DNA of 25,502 bases. Source: CAZXCQ01 sp964639275 (GTDB taxonomy: Bacteria; Desulfobacterota; DSM-4660; Desulfatiglandales; Desulfatiglandaceae). A program made the translations under genes and the position numbers. The DNA lies in assembly GCA_964639275.1 (NCBI GenBank), contig CAZXCQ010000056.1:1-25502 (forward strand), written 5' to 3'. The notes beneath the pieces were generated by a model. The model did not search any database. It was not told the DNA's origin and saw only the letters and a program-made list of their open reading frames with translations. Below, piece after piece: positions 1 through 7,758 of this stretch (positions are counted from its first letter, which is position 1; every line of letters begins with the position of its first letter).

Positions 1-116
1 AGACCCCCATGCCACACCACAATCGATTTATCCCCGGGTTTTTGAGAAGTTACAATGTCTCCAAGGCCATCACCCGCTCGGGGCCTGCCCCGGCCAAGGC
101 GGGGACCGGATGGTGT

Positions 117-1082
117 CTACCGGGCATCCGGTATCTCATCAGGGAAAAATGCCTGCCGTCCTTGGATTCGGTACCTGGCGATAAGCGCCTGTGCCTTTGG
201 CGAAACCAACCATTTGGCAAGCGTGTCGGCCCACTTGAAATGAGTATGGGGGTACTTGGCCGGATTAATGGGAATGATTCCGTATGGATTGTAAAGCACG
301 GGATCTCCCTCGCACAGGATGGTGAGATCAAGCCCCTTTTTTCTTCCATATTTGTACTTCAGGTAGGTGCCCCTGTCAGCGAGTGTATAGGCCTGTCTTT
401 CTTCAGCGTAGGTCAGTGTCTTACCCATTCCCTGCCCGATGGAAAAATACCACTTGCCGAGCCCATCCGGGTGCTGAAAAAAGATCGTTTGCCTTTTTCG
501 CTTTTTGACGATCCCGGTGGTTTCGGTCGTGAGAGGGACACGGCTGGCCTTCCAGAGGGCCTGCTCTTTTGTGTGGGTCCCGCTGTCATCCCCCCTGGAA
601 ACAAATATCGCCCCTTTTTCGGCAATCCTCCGCAAGGCCACGGCTGCCTTATCTGTGCCCCGGATCTTTGCAGGATCGCTTGACGGTCCGAGGATGACAA
701 AGTCGTTATGCATCACTCCCAACCGGTAGGCCCCATAACCTTCTGCCACGAACTTTCTTTCTCTTTCGATGGCGTGGACAAAGATGATATCCACATTTCC
801 ATCCATTCCGTCTCGGATGGCAGCCCCTGTTCCCTTGGCAAAGACCTTCACGTGGATGCCGGTGTCCTTGGTGAATTCAGGGAGTAATACATCCAGGAGC
901 CCTGAATTTTCGGTACTGGTGGTGGTGGCCATCTTGATGGTGTTGGTATCGGCCACACCCGCAGAGGGGATATACAAGGCGAGAAAGAAGAGTACTGAAA
1001 AGATACCCGCCTTTCCTTTCTTAGAATTCCCGTTTTTTCTTTGCTCCATTTCCCGGGTGCCTAAAAGCCTCATCTCTCCCAT
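117..1082 (-). CDS. tupA: Tungstate ABC transporter substrate-binding protein, TupA type
   Basis: Periplasmic binding protein expected to capture tungstate (or molybdate) and pass it to a TupBC transporter. The 321-aa product has a basic n-region, a hydrophobic stretch at about residues 27-45 (cleavage near GVA-D), then the family signature TTTSTENSGLL (53-63), the SRGDDSGTH motif (162-170), whose Arg is a known tungstate contact in TupA proteins, the GQGM...TL segment (217-223), DRGTY (236-240) and EGDPVLYNPY (258-267). Length is somewhat above the usual 270-290 aa because of the long n-region and a basic insertion at about 185-205. The start at 1082 is supported by GGAGGTGG six bases upstream. 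No permease or ATPase gene is inside the window; they would lie beyond base 1, and an ATG on this strand at position 10 could be the next gene. The family call is secure; tungstate versus molybdate is not decided. Confidence 0.9.
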   Translation of the reverse strand: MGEMRLLGTREMEQRKNGNSKKGKAGIFSVLFFLALYIPSAGVADTNTIKMATTTSTENSGLLDVLLPEFTKDTGIHVKVFAKGTGAAIRDGMDGNVDIIFVHAIERERKFVAEGYGAYRLGVMHNDFVILGPSSDPAKIRGTDKAAVALRRIAEKGAIFVSRGDDSGTHTKEQALWKASRVPLTTETTGIVKKRKRQTIFFQHPDGLGKWYFSIGQGMGKTLTYAEERQAYTLADRGTYLKYKYGRKKGLDLTILCEGDPVLYNPYGIIPINPAKYPHTHFKWADTLAKWLVSPKAQALIARYRIQGRQAFFPDEIPDAR

Positions 1083-1106
1083 AACTGACCACCTCCATAA
1101 AGAAGG

Positions 1107-1135
1107 ATTAGAGCATCTTTGTAATTATATGTCAA
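1107..1135 (-). promoter_or_regulatory. Promoter of tupA, sigma70-like, with inverted repeat
   Basis: On the minus strand TTGACA (1135-1130) and TCTAAT (1112-1107) are separated by 17 bases, giving a predicted start near 1100 and a short leader. The -35 box lies inside an inverted repeat TTATAT-N4-ATATAA (1125-1140), a candidate operator for metal-dependent control. No regulator gene is present nearby. Seen by eye only. Confidence 0.6.
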
Positions 1136-1514
1136 TATAAATCCTAAACAGATTGAAAACGTTTTCACGCAACCCAATTTTGGCATCTTCAGACATCCAA
1201 ATCCACCATTAGGGTGCATCTCTGTTTCGATTACCCGCTCAACCTATTTTTGTCATGATTATGAACTGATAGTCATTTACTTGAAATAACAGCCTTTTTC
1301 CCTTCAATAACGGGCGGCTGCTGATAAGTCATATACATTTACCAGTTTCCACCTGGTGCGAAATGGGCTGTCGCAACACAGAGGGGTCAAGAAAAGGATA
1401 TAGTATAGAAGAGTATTGAGTGTTATTCTTAATCTAAATTAATCCTCCGTGGTAACTATACAAATCTGTTTCTGATGGTAAAGAATTTATTGACAAACTA
1501 TTACCGATGTGCTT

Positions 1515-1582
1515 ATCCTGTGCCCACCTTTTCCGACAACTCAGCCCCCGGGTCACACAGGATCTGCTCATGGCCGGGGCAC
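1515..1582 (+). promoter_or_regulatory. Possible structured leader of the TonB receptor gene
   Basis: ATCCTGTG (1515-1522) is exactly complementary to CACAGGAT (1556-1563). A competing pairing joins GTGCCC (1520-1525) to GGGCAC (1577-1582), and GCCCC (1544-1548) can pair with GGGGC (1576-1580). Mutually exclusive helices just before a ribosome binding site (GGAGG 1596-1600) are what an RNA switch would show, but the sequence matches no riboswitch that I know, and a promoter candidate overlaps its 5' arm. Weak. Confidence 0.3.
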
Positions 1583-1607
1583 CTGACACTACATTGGAGG
1601 AACAATC

Positions 1608-3617
1608 ATGCAAAGATGGCAATCTATGCTTTTGGTTCTTTTTGTCCTTGGCCAATGGACGGTTGTCCCTGATGTTGTTTTTTCGCAACCCCCGGAGCAA
1701 GATACGGGTATCTACACCCTGGGTGAGGTGGTAGTGACGGCCAAAAAGGAGGTTGTCGAGAGCGTCGGAACCGTTCGAGAGGTTACTGCAGAGGAGATCC
1801 AGAACAAAGATGCAAGGACCCTGGATCAGGCCCTTGAGCTCTTACCGGGTGTGGATGTCAGGACCGGTACCGACGGAGTCCCACGAGTGGATATCCGGGG
1901 ATTTCGTTCAAGACATGTCCTTCTCCTCCTGGATGGAGTCCCCATTAACTCAACCTATGACGGTCAATTTGACCCCTCTATCATTCCTACAGAGAACATA
2001 GCCAAGATAAAGGTCAGCTACGGAACCAGCTCGGTGCTTTACGGACAGGGAGGTCTTGGAGGGGTTATCAATATCATCACGAAGAAGGGGAAGGAAGGCA
2101 TACGGGGCATGGCCTCAGGAGAGATCGGCGAAGGCACATCGCGTATCGGCCGGATCAGTCTCTCGGGGGCCAAAAAGGATGTGGATTTCTTTCTCAGCGG
2201 GAGTATGGCGGCGCGGAAGGGCTACCGTTTGTCCAATGGTTTTAATGCCACCCCTTTGCAGGGCGACGGTCTGCGGGAGAACAGCGATAAACGGAGAAAC
2301 AATGTCTTTGGAAACATCGGATATTCCCCCACAAAGGAATGGGATATGGGTCTGGTGGCCAGCTATGTCCAGGGCCATTACGGTATACCCCCGAGCACCA
2401 AGGAGAGCACCAAGAGTGATCCTGACCCATTTGCCAACAATCCCAAATACGAACGGGTCAACAATCTTGAAGGTTTTTCCGCGCAGTTTTCAACGAGCTA
2501 TAATATCCCTGGCCCGGTGGATATCCGGGGATGGGCCTATATCAACCAGCTGGATGAGAAAAGGACCCGGTATGACGACAGCAACTATAACTCCTTGACC
2601 ACCAAGGGAACGTATGTCGAGGATGGCAAGTCCAAAATTTTTGGGGGGACGATCCAGACTGGCTTAAATCTGGCCTCAGCAGGGGCCGTTACCCTGGCCC
2701 TTGACGCCCAGAGTCAAGAGTATAAATCCTCTGGAAAAATCAGGGACGTCAAGGTGGGAAAAAAGTGGGAGTTCCGCTATTTTGATGATGACCACAGTCT
2801 CTGGGTCTACAGCGCGTCTCTTGAATATGAGGTGACCCTGTTTAAAGATCTGGGGCTGGTCCTGGGTTACGGGCACTACTGGCAGGACAAGAAACAGGGA
2901 GACAATGACAATCAGGGGAGTTATCTCGCAGGTCTCCACTACGATCTCTTTAAAGACACGCGGCTCAGGGCATCTTTTGCCAAAAAGATCCGATTTCCTT
3001 CCCTCAGGCAGCTCTATTCCGCAGGAGAGGGAAACCCCAACCTGACCACCGAAAAATCGTACAATTATGAGCTGGGCGTTGAACAAAAACTCCCTCTGAA
3101 TAGCCGGGTTGCCCTTACGGGTTTCCTGTCGGATGTAAGAGACTATATTGAAAAGCCGTTTCAGGGCGAGCCGTTCCAGAATTACGAAAAATACCGGTTT
3201 CAGGGCCTTGAGTTGACGGCTGAGACCCGATTTCTGAGAAATCTCATCCTGCGGGCAGGTTACACCTTTATGGATACCAAAGACAAGTCATCGGGTACTG
3301 AGAAGGATGAGCTTCAATACCGGCCCAAACACAAATTGACCTTTGAAGGAAAGTATAGCTTTCCTTTTGGGTTTTCAGCGTATATGAATGTCATGTATGT
3401 GGCGGATCAGGTCTATTATTCAAGGTCTACCCCCCTTGAGAAAAGGGCCTTGAACAACTATGCCGTTGTAAATCTAAAACTGGACCAAAGGCTGTTAGAC
3501 GGCCTGCTGGATCTTTACATTGGGGCCGACAACCTCTTTGATAAGAATTATGAAGAAGGTTACGGGTTTCCGTCTCCCGGCCGGACCGTTTATGGAGGAT
3601 TGATAATTTACTACTAG
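1608..3617 (+). CDS. TonB-dependent outer-membrane receptor (BtuB/FepA-like)
   Basis: Energised outer-membrane uptake channel. The 669-aa protein has a signal peptide (about 1-26, cleavage near VFS-Q), a TonB-box-like GEVVVTA (39-45), a plug domain at about 50-160 with TLDQALELLPGVDV, IRGF, LLLLDGVPI and the SVLYGQGGLGGVINIITKK end signature, then a 22-strand-type barrel to an aromatic C-terminus (IIYY), the usual beta-signal for barrel assembly. Length fits the family (600-750 aa). The start has GGAGG seven bases upstream. It stands 65 bases before the exported FG-GAP gene and is divergent from tupA, so a metal-oxyanion or metallophore ligand is a reasonable guess; vitamin B12 or siderophores are alternatives. 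The class is certain, the ligand unknown. Confidence 0.93.
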   Translation: MQRWQSMLLVLFVLGQWTVVPDVVFSQPPEQDTGIYTLGEVVVTAKKEVVESVGTVREVTAEEIQNKDARTLDQALELLPGVDVRTGTDGVPRVDIRGFRSRHVLLLLDGVPINSTYDGQFDPSIIPTENIAKIKVSYGTSSVLYGQGGLGGVINIITKKGKEGIRGMASGEIGEGTSRIGRISLSGAKKDVDFFLSGSMAARKGYRLSNGFNATPLQGDGLRENSDKRRNNVFGNIGYSPTKEWDMGLVASYVQGHYGIPPSTKESTKSDPDPFANNPKYERVNNLEGFSAQFSTSYNIPGPVDIRGWAYINQLDEKRTRYDDSNYNSLTTKGTYVEDGKSKIFGGTIQTGLNLASAGAVTLALDAQSQEYKSSGKIRDVKVGKKWEFRYFDDDHSLWVYSASLEYEVTLFKDLGLVLGYGHYWQDKKQGDNDNQGSYLAGLHYDLFKDTRLRASFAKKIRFPSLRQLYSAGEGNPNLTTEKSYNYELGVEQKLPLNSRVALTGFLSDVRDYIEKPFQGEPFQNYEKYRFQGLELTAETRFLRNLILRAGYTFMDTKDKSSGTEKDELQYRPKHKLTFEGKYSFPFGFSAYMNVMYVADQVYYSRSTPLEKRALNNYAVVNLKLDQRLLDGLLDLYIGADNLFDKNYEEGYGFPSPGRTVYGGLIIYY

Positions 3618-3682
3618 ACACGTAATCCGCTGATGCTGTAAGTGTCTATAATCACCACTGTCTCTCCTTGGAGCATAACACC

Positions 3683-4948
3683 ATGAAGAAAGTGCTGCTG
3701 CTTTTGGTCGCCCTGATCGGTCTCCATGCGCCCGCCCATGCCTTCGAAGAAGCGGGTTCTATTCGGATCCCGGGCATGCGGTTTTACTCAGTAAAGACCA
3801 TTGACCTTTTACCAGGGGACGGGTTGAAGCTGGTTGCAGCCGGGCAGATCAAAGAAGGCAACCGGAATGACGCGCTGATCATCGCATTTTCCGTAACAAA
3901 GGGGAACTTCAAAGAGATTACCAGGGAGGTCTTTCATATTGGACAAAAAGGGAATGCCGGCAAAACCCGAATTCGTTCTATGGTCTGCATCAAAGGGCCA
4001 TCAACAGACCGGCGTTTTATCGTTGTCAATGGAAAGGCCGGCCCGGAAGACCGGGAGGTCGGTTTTATCCGTTCTTATGTTTTTGATAGCGCATTCAACC
4101 TGATAGACAGCATCGAGTTTTCAAATCCCCGCACTTCATATACCCATGGATACCCCCTGATTCAGGCCGACATCAATGGAGACGGAAAAGATGAAATCAT
4201 CTACGGTGGGTTTTCAGGAGAGAACGACCGGGATCATGCCGACATCAAGATCTTTTCAATCGATACCCATGGACGTCTTTCTCAAATAAAGGGGTTTCAG
4301 ACAGACCGTTCGGGCACCCTTGGGCTGCGGGTAAATGCGTTGGCTTCGGGAGACCTGAACGGAGACGGCAGGCAGGAAATTGTGGCCGCTGGCAGGACTG
4401 TCAAAAACGACACTGAGCATGCCGCATTTGCCGTCTTTACGAATCAGACCTTGATCTGGAAACAGGTGAATGACCTCGGTTCCTGTCGATACCGGTATGC
4501 CACGGTCACAGATATAACCGGTGACGGGCAGCCGGAACTCGTACTGGGCGGACGCATCAATCAGGATGGCACATCATTTGCCTTGCTGGATGTGTGGAAA
4601 GGCCATGAAGGGGTCATAGACCTCATCTCACGGTATCGTTTCACCGGAGCCGGTTCTACGCGACTACGGGTAGTGGGTCAGATGCCTGGATTTTCCCGGC
4701 GTCTGATAATCGGGGGGCGTCTACAAACCCTCCACAATGATGATTTAAAGTGGAAAGGATTTCTTCAGCAGATGACCTATGAGTCCAGCGCCCTTTTCCC
4801 TTGCTCAACACCGGTCATTTTGGACGAGGACTGGGAGACCCGGGTCCGGGCCATGGACATCTGCAATAGCTCGCTGATTACCGCTGGGTTTACCGAAGAC
4901 AGGACCAAGGCATCCACCGCCTTTATCGCCATTTATCAATTCAAATGA
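3683..4948 (+). CDS. Exported FG-GAP/VCBS-repeat beta-propeller protein
   Basis: No specific function is recognised. The 421-aa product starts with a clear signal peptide (MKKVLLLLVALIGLHAPAHA, cleavage after residue 20), then propeller-like repeats. Three of them carry the calcium-loop signature: DINGDGKDEII (163-173), DLNGDGRQEIV (224-234) and DITGDGQPELV (277-287), each leading to a GG strand. Such FG-GAP domains bind Ca2+ and usually mediate protein or ligand contact outside the cytoplasm. I chose ATG 3683 because it follows GGAG (3670-3673) by nine bases and begins the signal peptide; an upstream TTG at 3668 lies inside that motif. It follows the TonB receptor gene closely and probably shares its transcript, so it may be a periplasmic or surface partner of the receptor. 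That role is inference. Confidence 0.75.
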   Translation: MKKVLLLLVALIGLHAPAHAFEEAGSIRIPGMRFYSVKTIDLLPGDGLKLVAAGQIKEGNRNDALIIAFSVTKGNFKEITREVFHIGQKGNAGKTRIRSMVCIKGPSTDRRFIVVNGKAGPEDREVGFIRSYVFDSAFNLIDSIEFSNPRTSYTHGYPLIQADINGDGKDEIIYGGFSGENDRDHADIKIFSIDTHGRLSQIKGFQTDRSGTLGLRVNALASGDLNGDGRQEIVAAGRTVKNDTEHAAFAVFTNQTLIWKQVNDLGSCRYRYATVTDITGDGQPELVLGGRINQDGTSFALLDVWKGHEGVIDLISRYRFTGAGSTRLRVVGQMPGFSRRLIIGGRLQTLHNDDLKWKGFLQQMTYESSALFPCSTPVILDEDWETRVRAMDICNSSLITAGFTEDRTKASTAFIAIYQFK

Positions 4949-5299
4949 CAAGGCCCCTTAGAAATCAAACATTTTGCCAAGAAGAATCCAGTATTTCCCC
5001 AGTTCTTTCTTAGATGCAAAACCGATTCTTCAAGAGTCTAAGGCCTTCTTACTTTTTACCGGCCCTGTCTCAGAAAACCTGCTGCCGGTGTGATCGGGAT
5101 GGACCTTTGGGATTCCTGTGAATCGCTCTGGGTCCCCAGGCTGGACCAGAAAGCCAAATGGCCCCCTTCATGAACCACCCCGAACAATCGTTTTAGTCAT
5201 TCACCACAACATACAAGATTTGGTTTGATTACAAATCGAAAGCCCCGGCGGGGGTGATAATAGGTCAGAATTGAAATAATTTATCCTTTGAGGTGTCAC
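4949..5299. other. Intergenic region before the short Tup-like gene
   Basis: About 350 bases with no supported gene. There is a partly complementary pair, CCCTTAG near 4957-4963 and TCTAAGG near 5037-5043, and a GC-rich CCCCGGCGGGG element near 5243-5253 just before the next gene, which could be a small hairpin in its leader. The AT-rich stretch before 5290 may hold a promoter, but no convincing -35/-10 pair was found. Nothing else is seen. Confidence 0.45.
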
Positions 5300-5794
5300 A
5301 TGAAAAAAACTATATGGGGTCTGATCGCCGTTTTGGTATTCATCGCCGCACCCTGGGCGTCTCTAGCCGATGAATGCAAGACCGTTTATGGAAGAGGCGA
5401 CCATCAATTCCGGCTGGCCACCGGCAGTGCGGGTGAATTGGGATTGCTTGAAAAGCTGGCCGACGCCTTTCTCCCGGATCATCAGGCTTCGATGTGCTGG
5501 AAAAAAGCGGATGAAATCAAAGGCTACTTCATGACCGATAGCAGCACCTGGGTGGCGGGCAAGAGGGACCTAACAGACTTGAAGATCCTTTTCCGTGGTG
5601 ATCCCGTTTTAGTCAACACCTACCACGGCCTCTGTCAGCCTAAAGCGGCCACTTCAAAATGGGAATTGGCGGCTCAATTCATCGATTTCCTGGGTTCGGA
5701 AAAAGGCCAGAACATTATACGTAACTTCGGTCGGGACCTTTATGGTGAATCCATGTACAACGACGCCGCCTATGCGGAAAAGCATGACAAATAG
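5300..5794 (+). CDS. Internally deleted TupA-like periplasmic binding protein
   Basis: 164-aa exported protein related to tungstate/phosphate-type binding proteins, far shorter than the roughly 270-aa family. A signal peptide (1-23, cleavage near SLA-D) is followed by an N-terminal lobe start, FRLATGSAGELGLLEKL (37-53), and MCWKKA (65-70). It then jumps directly to the C-terminal part: YFMTDSSTW (76-84), LFRGDPVLVNTYH (97-109) and a final helix region. Compared with TupA at 117-1082, the whole middle, including the SRGDDSGTH ligand segment, is absent and the TTTST motif is TGSAG. The reading frame stays open across the join near residue 70, so this looks like an in-frame deletion. ATG 5300 is preferred to TTG 5288 because GAGGTG precedes it. 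It may be a decaying paralogue or a minimal accessory protein; oxyanion binding in the usual way is unlikely. Confidence 0.6.
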   Translation: MKKTIWGLIAVLVFIAAPWASLADECKTVYGRGDHQFRLATGSAGELGLLEKLADAFLPDHQASMCWKKADEIKGYFMTDSSTWVAGKRDLTDLKILFRGDPVLVNTYHGLCQPKAATSKWELAAQFIDFLGSEKGQNIIRNFGRDLYGESMYNDAAYAEKHDK

Positions 5795-5857
5795 GAATCA
5801 TGTGGGTTCAGCTTTTCTATTGAGCCGCCACTACCCAGCCGCGATTGGTCATGGCTG

Positions 5858-5873
5858 ACGGGTGAAAACCCGT
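5858..5873. terminator. Small hairpin between convergent genes
   Basis: ACGGGT and ACCCGT form a perfect six-base-pair stem with a GAAA tetraloop, followed by TTTAAC on the plus strand. It lies 64 bases after the Tup-like gene and before the end of the convergent minus-strand operon. The T-run is short, so it may be a weak terminator or just a stable hairpin. Confidence 0.35.
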
Positions 5874-5921
5874 TTAACAACGATGCGGACGGAAGATTTC
5901 TATGCCCTTAGAAGGAGGATC

Positions 5922-6188
5922 TCAATTTAGCGGGCCCTTTGGCCTGCCACGGGCATGAGTTATGTCATGGATCGTTTTTTCAAAGGTCTTTAGTGTGAAT
6001 TCTTCGGGTCTGCTGAGAAGGAACTGCTTTGCTGTTTCACACGGGACATTTTGAACAAAGCCCAGGATATAGTTCGATACCGCTTCACTCAGATAGTCCA
6101 CCATGCGAAAACAGCGCATCACAACCTCCTTTTCCTCTTCTTCAGAAAGACAGAGGGCTTCCACCTTAGGCTCTGTACTCAAGGACAT
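5922..6188 (-). CDS. Hypothetical 88-aa protein, last gene of the Mo-hydroxylase operon
   Basis: I do not recognise this protein. It is a soluble, acidic, mostly helical 88-aa product with no signal peptide. Residues 9-24 are Glu-rich (LCLSEEEEKEVV) and the protein holds three Cys (13, 26, 50). The tail HARGRPKGPLN is basic. The start at 6188 is well supported: GGAGGT lies about six bases upstream. It begins 36 bases after the cysteine desulfurase gene on the same strand, so it is probably the last gene of that operon and may take part in cofactor maturation. This is guilt by association only. It is probably a real gene because of its ribosome binding site and its position in the operon. Confidence 0.6.
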   Translation of the reverse strand: MSLSTEPKVEALCLSEEEEKEVVMRCFRMVDYLSEAVSNYILGFVQNVPCETAKQFLLSRPEEFTLKTFEKTIHDITHARGRPKGPLN

Positions 6189-6224
6189 GCTTTACCTCCA
6201 CGCGCTATATAGATTTTGTAAGAC

Positions 6225-7382
6225 TCATCCCTTTTGCGCCATCAAGGCCAGGGCTTCGATGGATCGGTCTATATCTTCGATGGTGTTGAATGGTCCGATG
6301 CTGAAGCGGACCCCGCCCCTTGGGTACGTTCCGATACCTTCATGGACCAGGGGTGCACAGTGAAGACCGACCCGAACGGCAATCCCAAAATCAGCATCGA
6401 GGATCCCTCCCACATCCCCCGGATCCATTCCATGCACATTGACCGTCATTAGACCCAGGTGGTTGGAGAGCTCCTCACAGCAGTAAAGTTCCATTCCATC
6501 AAGGGGAAAGAGACCGTCACGGAGCCTGGTCAACAACGCCATTTCGTGGCTATGAATCTCGTTCATCCCCTTCTCCATGACAAAGCCCAGGCCTGCTGAA
6601 AGGCCGATAACGCCCAACAGATTAAGCGTTCCGGCCTCCAGACGATGGGGGAAGGTTCGGGTGTGAATCAGGCTTTCTGAATCGATGCCAGTCCCGCCAT
6701 AGCGGGTGGTTCGTACTTCCAGTTCCGGGTCGAGGATCAGACCGCCCACACCCGTAGGACCCAACAGAGATTTGTGGCCGGTAAAGGCCACGGCAGCGAT
6801 GTGCCATTTGTCCATCTCAATGGGTATTACCCCGGCGCTCTGGGCCGCATCGATGAGTAACGGAACACCATGTTCGGCACACACACGCCCGATCTCCTCG
6901 ACGGGCTGCACAGTTCCCAGGACATTGGAGGCATGACCAACGATGACCAGTCTGGTGTTTGACTGGATTGCCGCGGCCACCTCTTGGGGGTCAATAAAGC
7001 CTTGTCCGTCAAATGGGATCAGATCATAAGTGATGACACCTTCTTGACCGAAGTGATGCAGGGGCCGAAGCACTGAGTTGTGCTCGAGCCTGGTGGAGAC
7101 AACATGATCACCCGGCTGAATCACCCCTCGAATGGCAAGATTTAGGGCGTCGGTGGCGTTACTGGCAAATATGACGCGCTCCGGATCTGAGGCCCCAAAG
7201 AACCGCGCAACCTTCCGCCTGGTTGCCTCCACCAGTTCCTCTGCCTCGGCCGCCAGGTCATAGCTGCCCCGCCCCGGTGAGACACCCAGGCGGGAGTATG
7301 TCTCGATCATTGCCTCAAGCACTGAGCGGGGTTTGGGAAAGGTCGTTGCCGCGTTGTCCAGATAGATGATCCGTTCTTTCAT
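6225..7382 (-). CDS. Class V cysteine desulfurase-like aminotransferase
   Basis: PLP enzyme expected to remove sulfur (or selenium) from cysteine and hold it as a persulfide. The 385-aa protein shows IYLDNAATTFPKP (6-18), His101 stacking on PLP, DAAQSAG (178-184), the PLP-lysine motif TGHKSLLGPTGVGGL (K204), RLEAGTLN (248-255) and a C-terminal catalytic-cysteine region VGLHCAPLVHE (C342), then GGVRFSIGPFNT. This pattern fits the SufS/NifS superfamily, near the branch exemplified by Enterococcus EF2568, which as I recall sits in selenium-dependent Mo-hydroxylase clusters. The start at 7382 is chosen because it gives the standard N-terminus five bases after the stop of the TusE-like gene; an ATG at 7400 would overlap that gene. 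Its place downstream of a Mo hydroxylase and a sulfur carrier suggests cofactor sulfuration, as for the Rhodobacter XdhC/NifS4 pair. Confidence 0.88.
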   Translation of the reverse strand: MKERIIYLDNAATTFPKPRSVLEAMIETYSRLGVSPGRGSYDLAAEAEELVEATRRKVARFFGASDPERVIFASNATDALNLAIRGVIQPGDHVVSTRLEHNSVLRPLHHFGQEGVITYDLIPFDGQGFIDPQEVAAAIQSNTRLVIVGHASNVLGTVQPVEEIGRVCAEHGVPLLIDAAQSAGVIPIEMDKWHIAAVAFTGHKSLLGPTGVGGLILDPELEVRTTRYGGTGIDSESLIHTRTFPHRLEAGTLNLLGVIGLSAGLGFVMEKGMNEIHSHEMALLTRLRDGLFPLDGMELYCCEELSNHLGLMTVNVHGMDPGDVGGILDADFGIAVRVGLHCAPLVHEGIGTYPRGGVRFSIGPFNTIEDIDRSIEALALMAQKG

Positions 7383-7387
7383 AACCT

Positions 7388-7753
7388 CTAACCCGCACAT
7401 GACTTGGGATTCGGCAGACCGGCCACACGCCGTGCGCCGTGGCGGATCCCTCCGGGAAACAGTGCCTCAAGGTCCATGAGCGTCATATGGACACCCGCCT
7501 TCAGATCACGGTTCATGGGTGCACGGCCATGGTGAAAATAGTAGCCCCGCATAAAGCGGATGACCTGCCAGTGGGTCTCCCCGATCTCCGGGAGACCGCT
7601 TTCCTCTGCCAGGCACCGGGCCACCTCCTCGGACCAGTCTTCGGGATTGTGCAAGAAATCTTCTCCATCGAAGACGATCTTTCGCCCCGCAATCGTGCGG
7701 ACCTTCCGATTGGGGTGACCCGAAAGTGGTTTGGGTTGATCAGATCCGGCCAT
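7388..7753 (-). CDS. tusE: TusE/DsrC-family sulfur carrier protein with a single C-terminal cysteine
   Basis: Small sulfur-relay protein, 121 aa. It has the family core GRKIVFDGEDFLHNPEDW (23-40), EEVARCLAEESGL, the helix HWQVIRFMRGYYFHHGRAP (61-79), LFPGG (98-102) and the C-terminal arm HGARRVAGLPNPKSCAG. The persulfide cysteine (CysA, C119) is kept at the flexible tail, but the second cysteine of sulfite-reductase DsrC, eleven residues earlier, is Arg108. That makes it TusE-like, a one-cysteine sulfur donor, not a true DsrC that forms a trisulfide. Its ATG lies five bases after the Mo-hydroxylase stop and its stop lies just before the cysteine desulfurase start, so translation is probably coupled. 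Expected role: take persulfide sulfur from the desulfurase and deliver it, here plausibly to the molybdenum cofactor and not to tRNA. Confidence 0.85.
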   Translation of the reverse strand: MAGSDQPKPLSGHPNRKVRTIAGRKIVFDGEDFLHNPEDWSEEVARCLAEESGLPEIGETHWQVIRFMRGYYFHHGRAPMNRDLKAGVHMTLMDLEALFPGGIRHGARRVAGLPNPKSCAG

Positions 7754-7758
7754 GCACC

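Larger units (their letters stand above)
1083..1607. other. Divergent intergenic region, tupA / TonB receptor
   Basis: 525 bases without a convincing gene; short antisense frames here have no ribosome binding site. It carries the tupA promoter at the left end, a small hairpin ACCAG/CTGGT near 1340, and, before the receptor gene, a TTGACA (1490-1495)-N17-TTATCC (1513-1518) promoter candidate and the paired segments described in a separate entry. I found no cobalamin B12 box and cannot assign a known riboswitch class. Confidence 0.6.

Noticed and set aside
1083..1607. Cobalamin riboswitch before the TonB receptor
   Set aside because: I found no B12 box and no matching core; the CCCCCGGG stretch alone is not enough.
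1434..1700. 88-codon minus-strand frame over the receptor start
   Set aside because: It overlaps the receptor signal peptide and has no homologous features.
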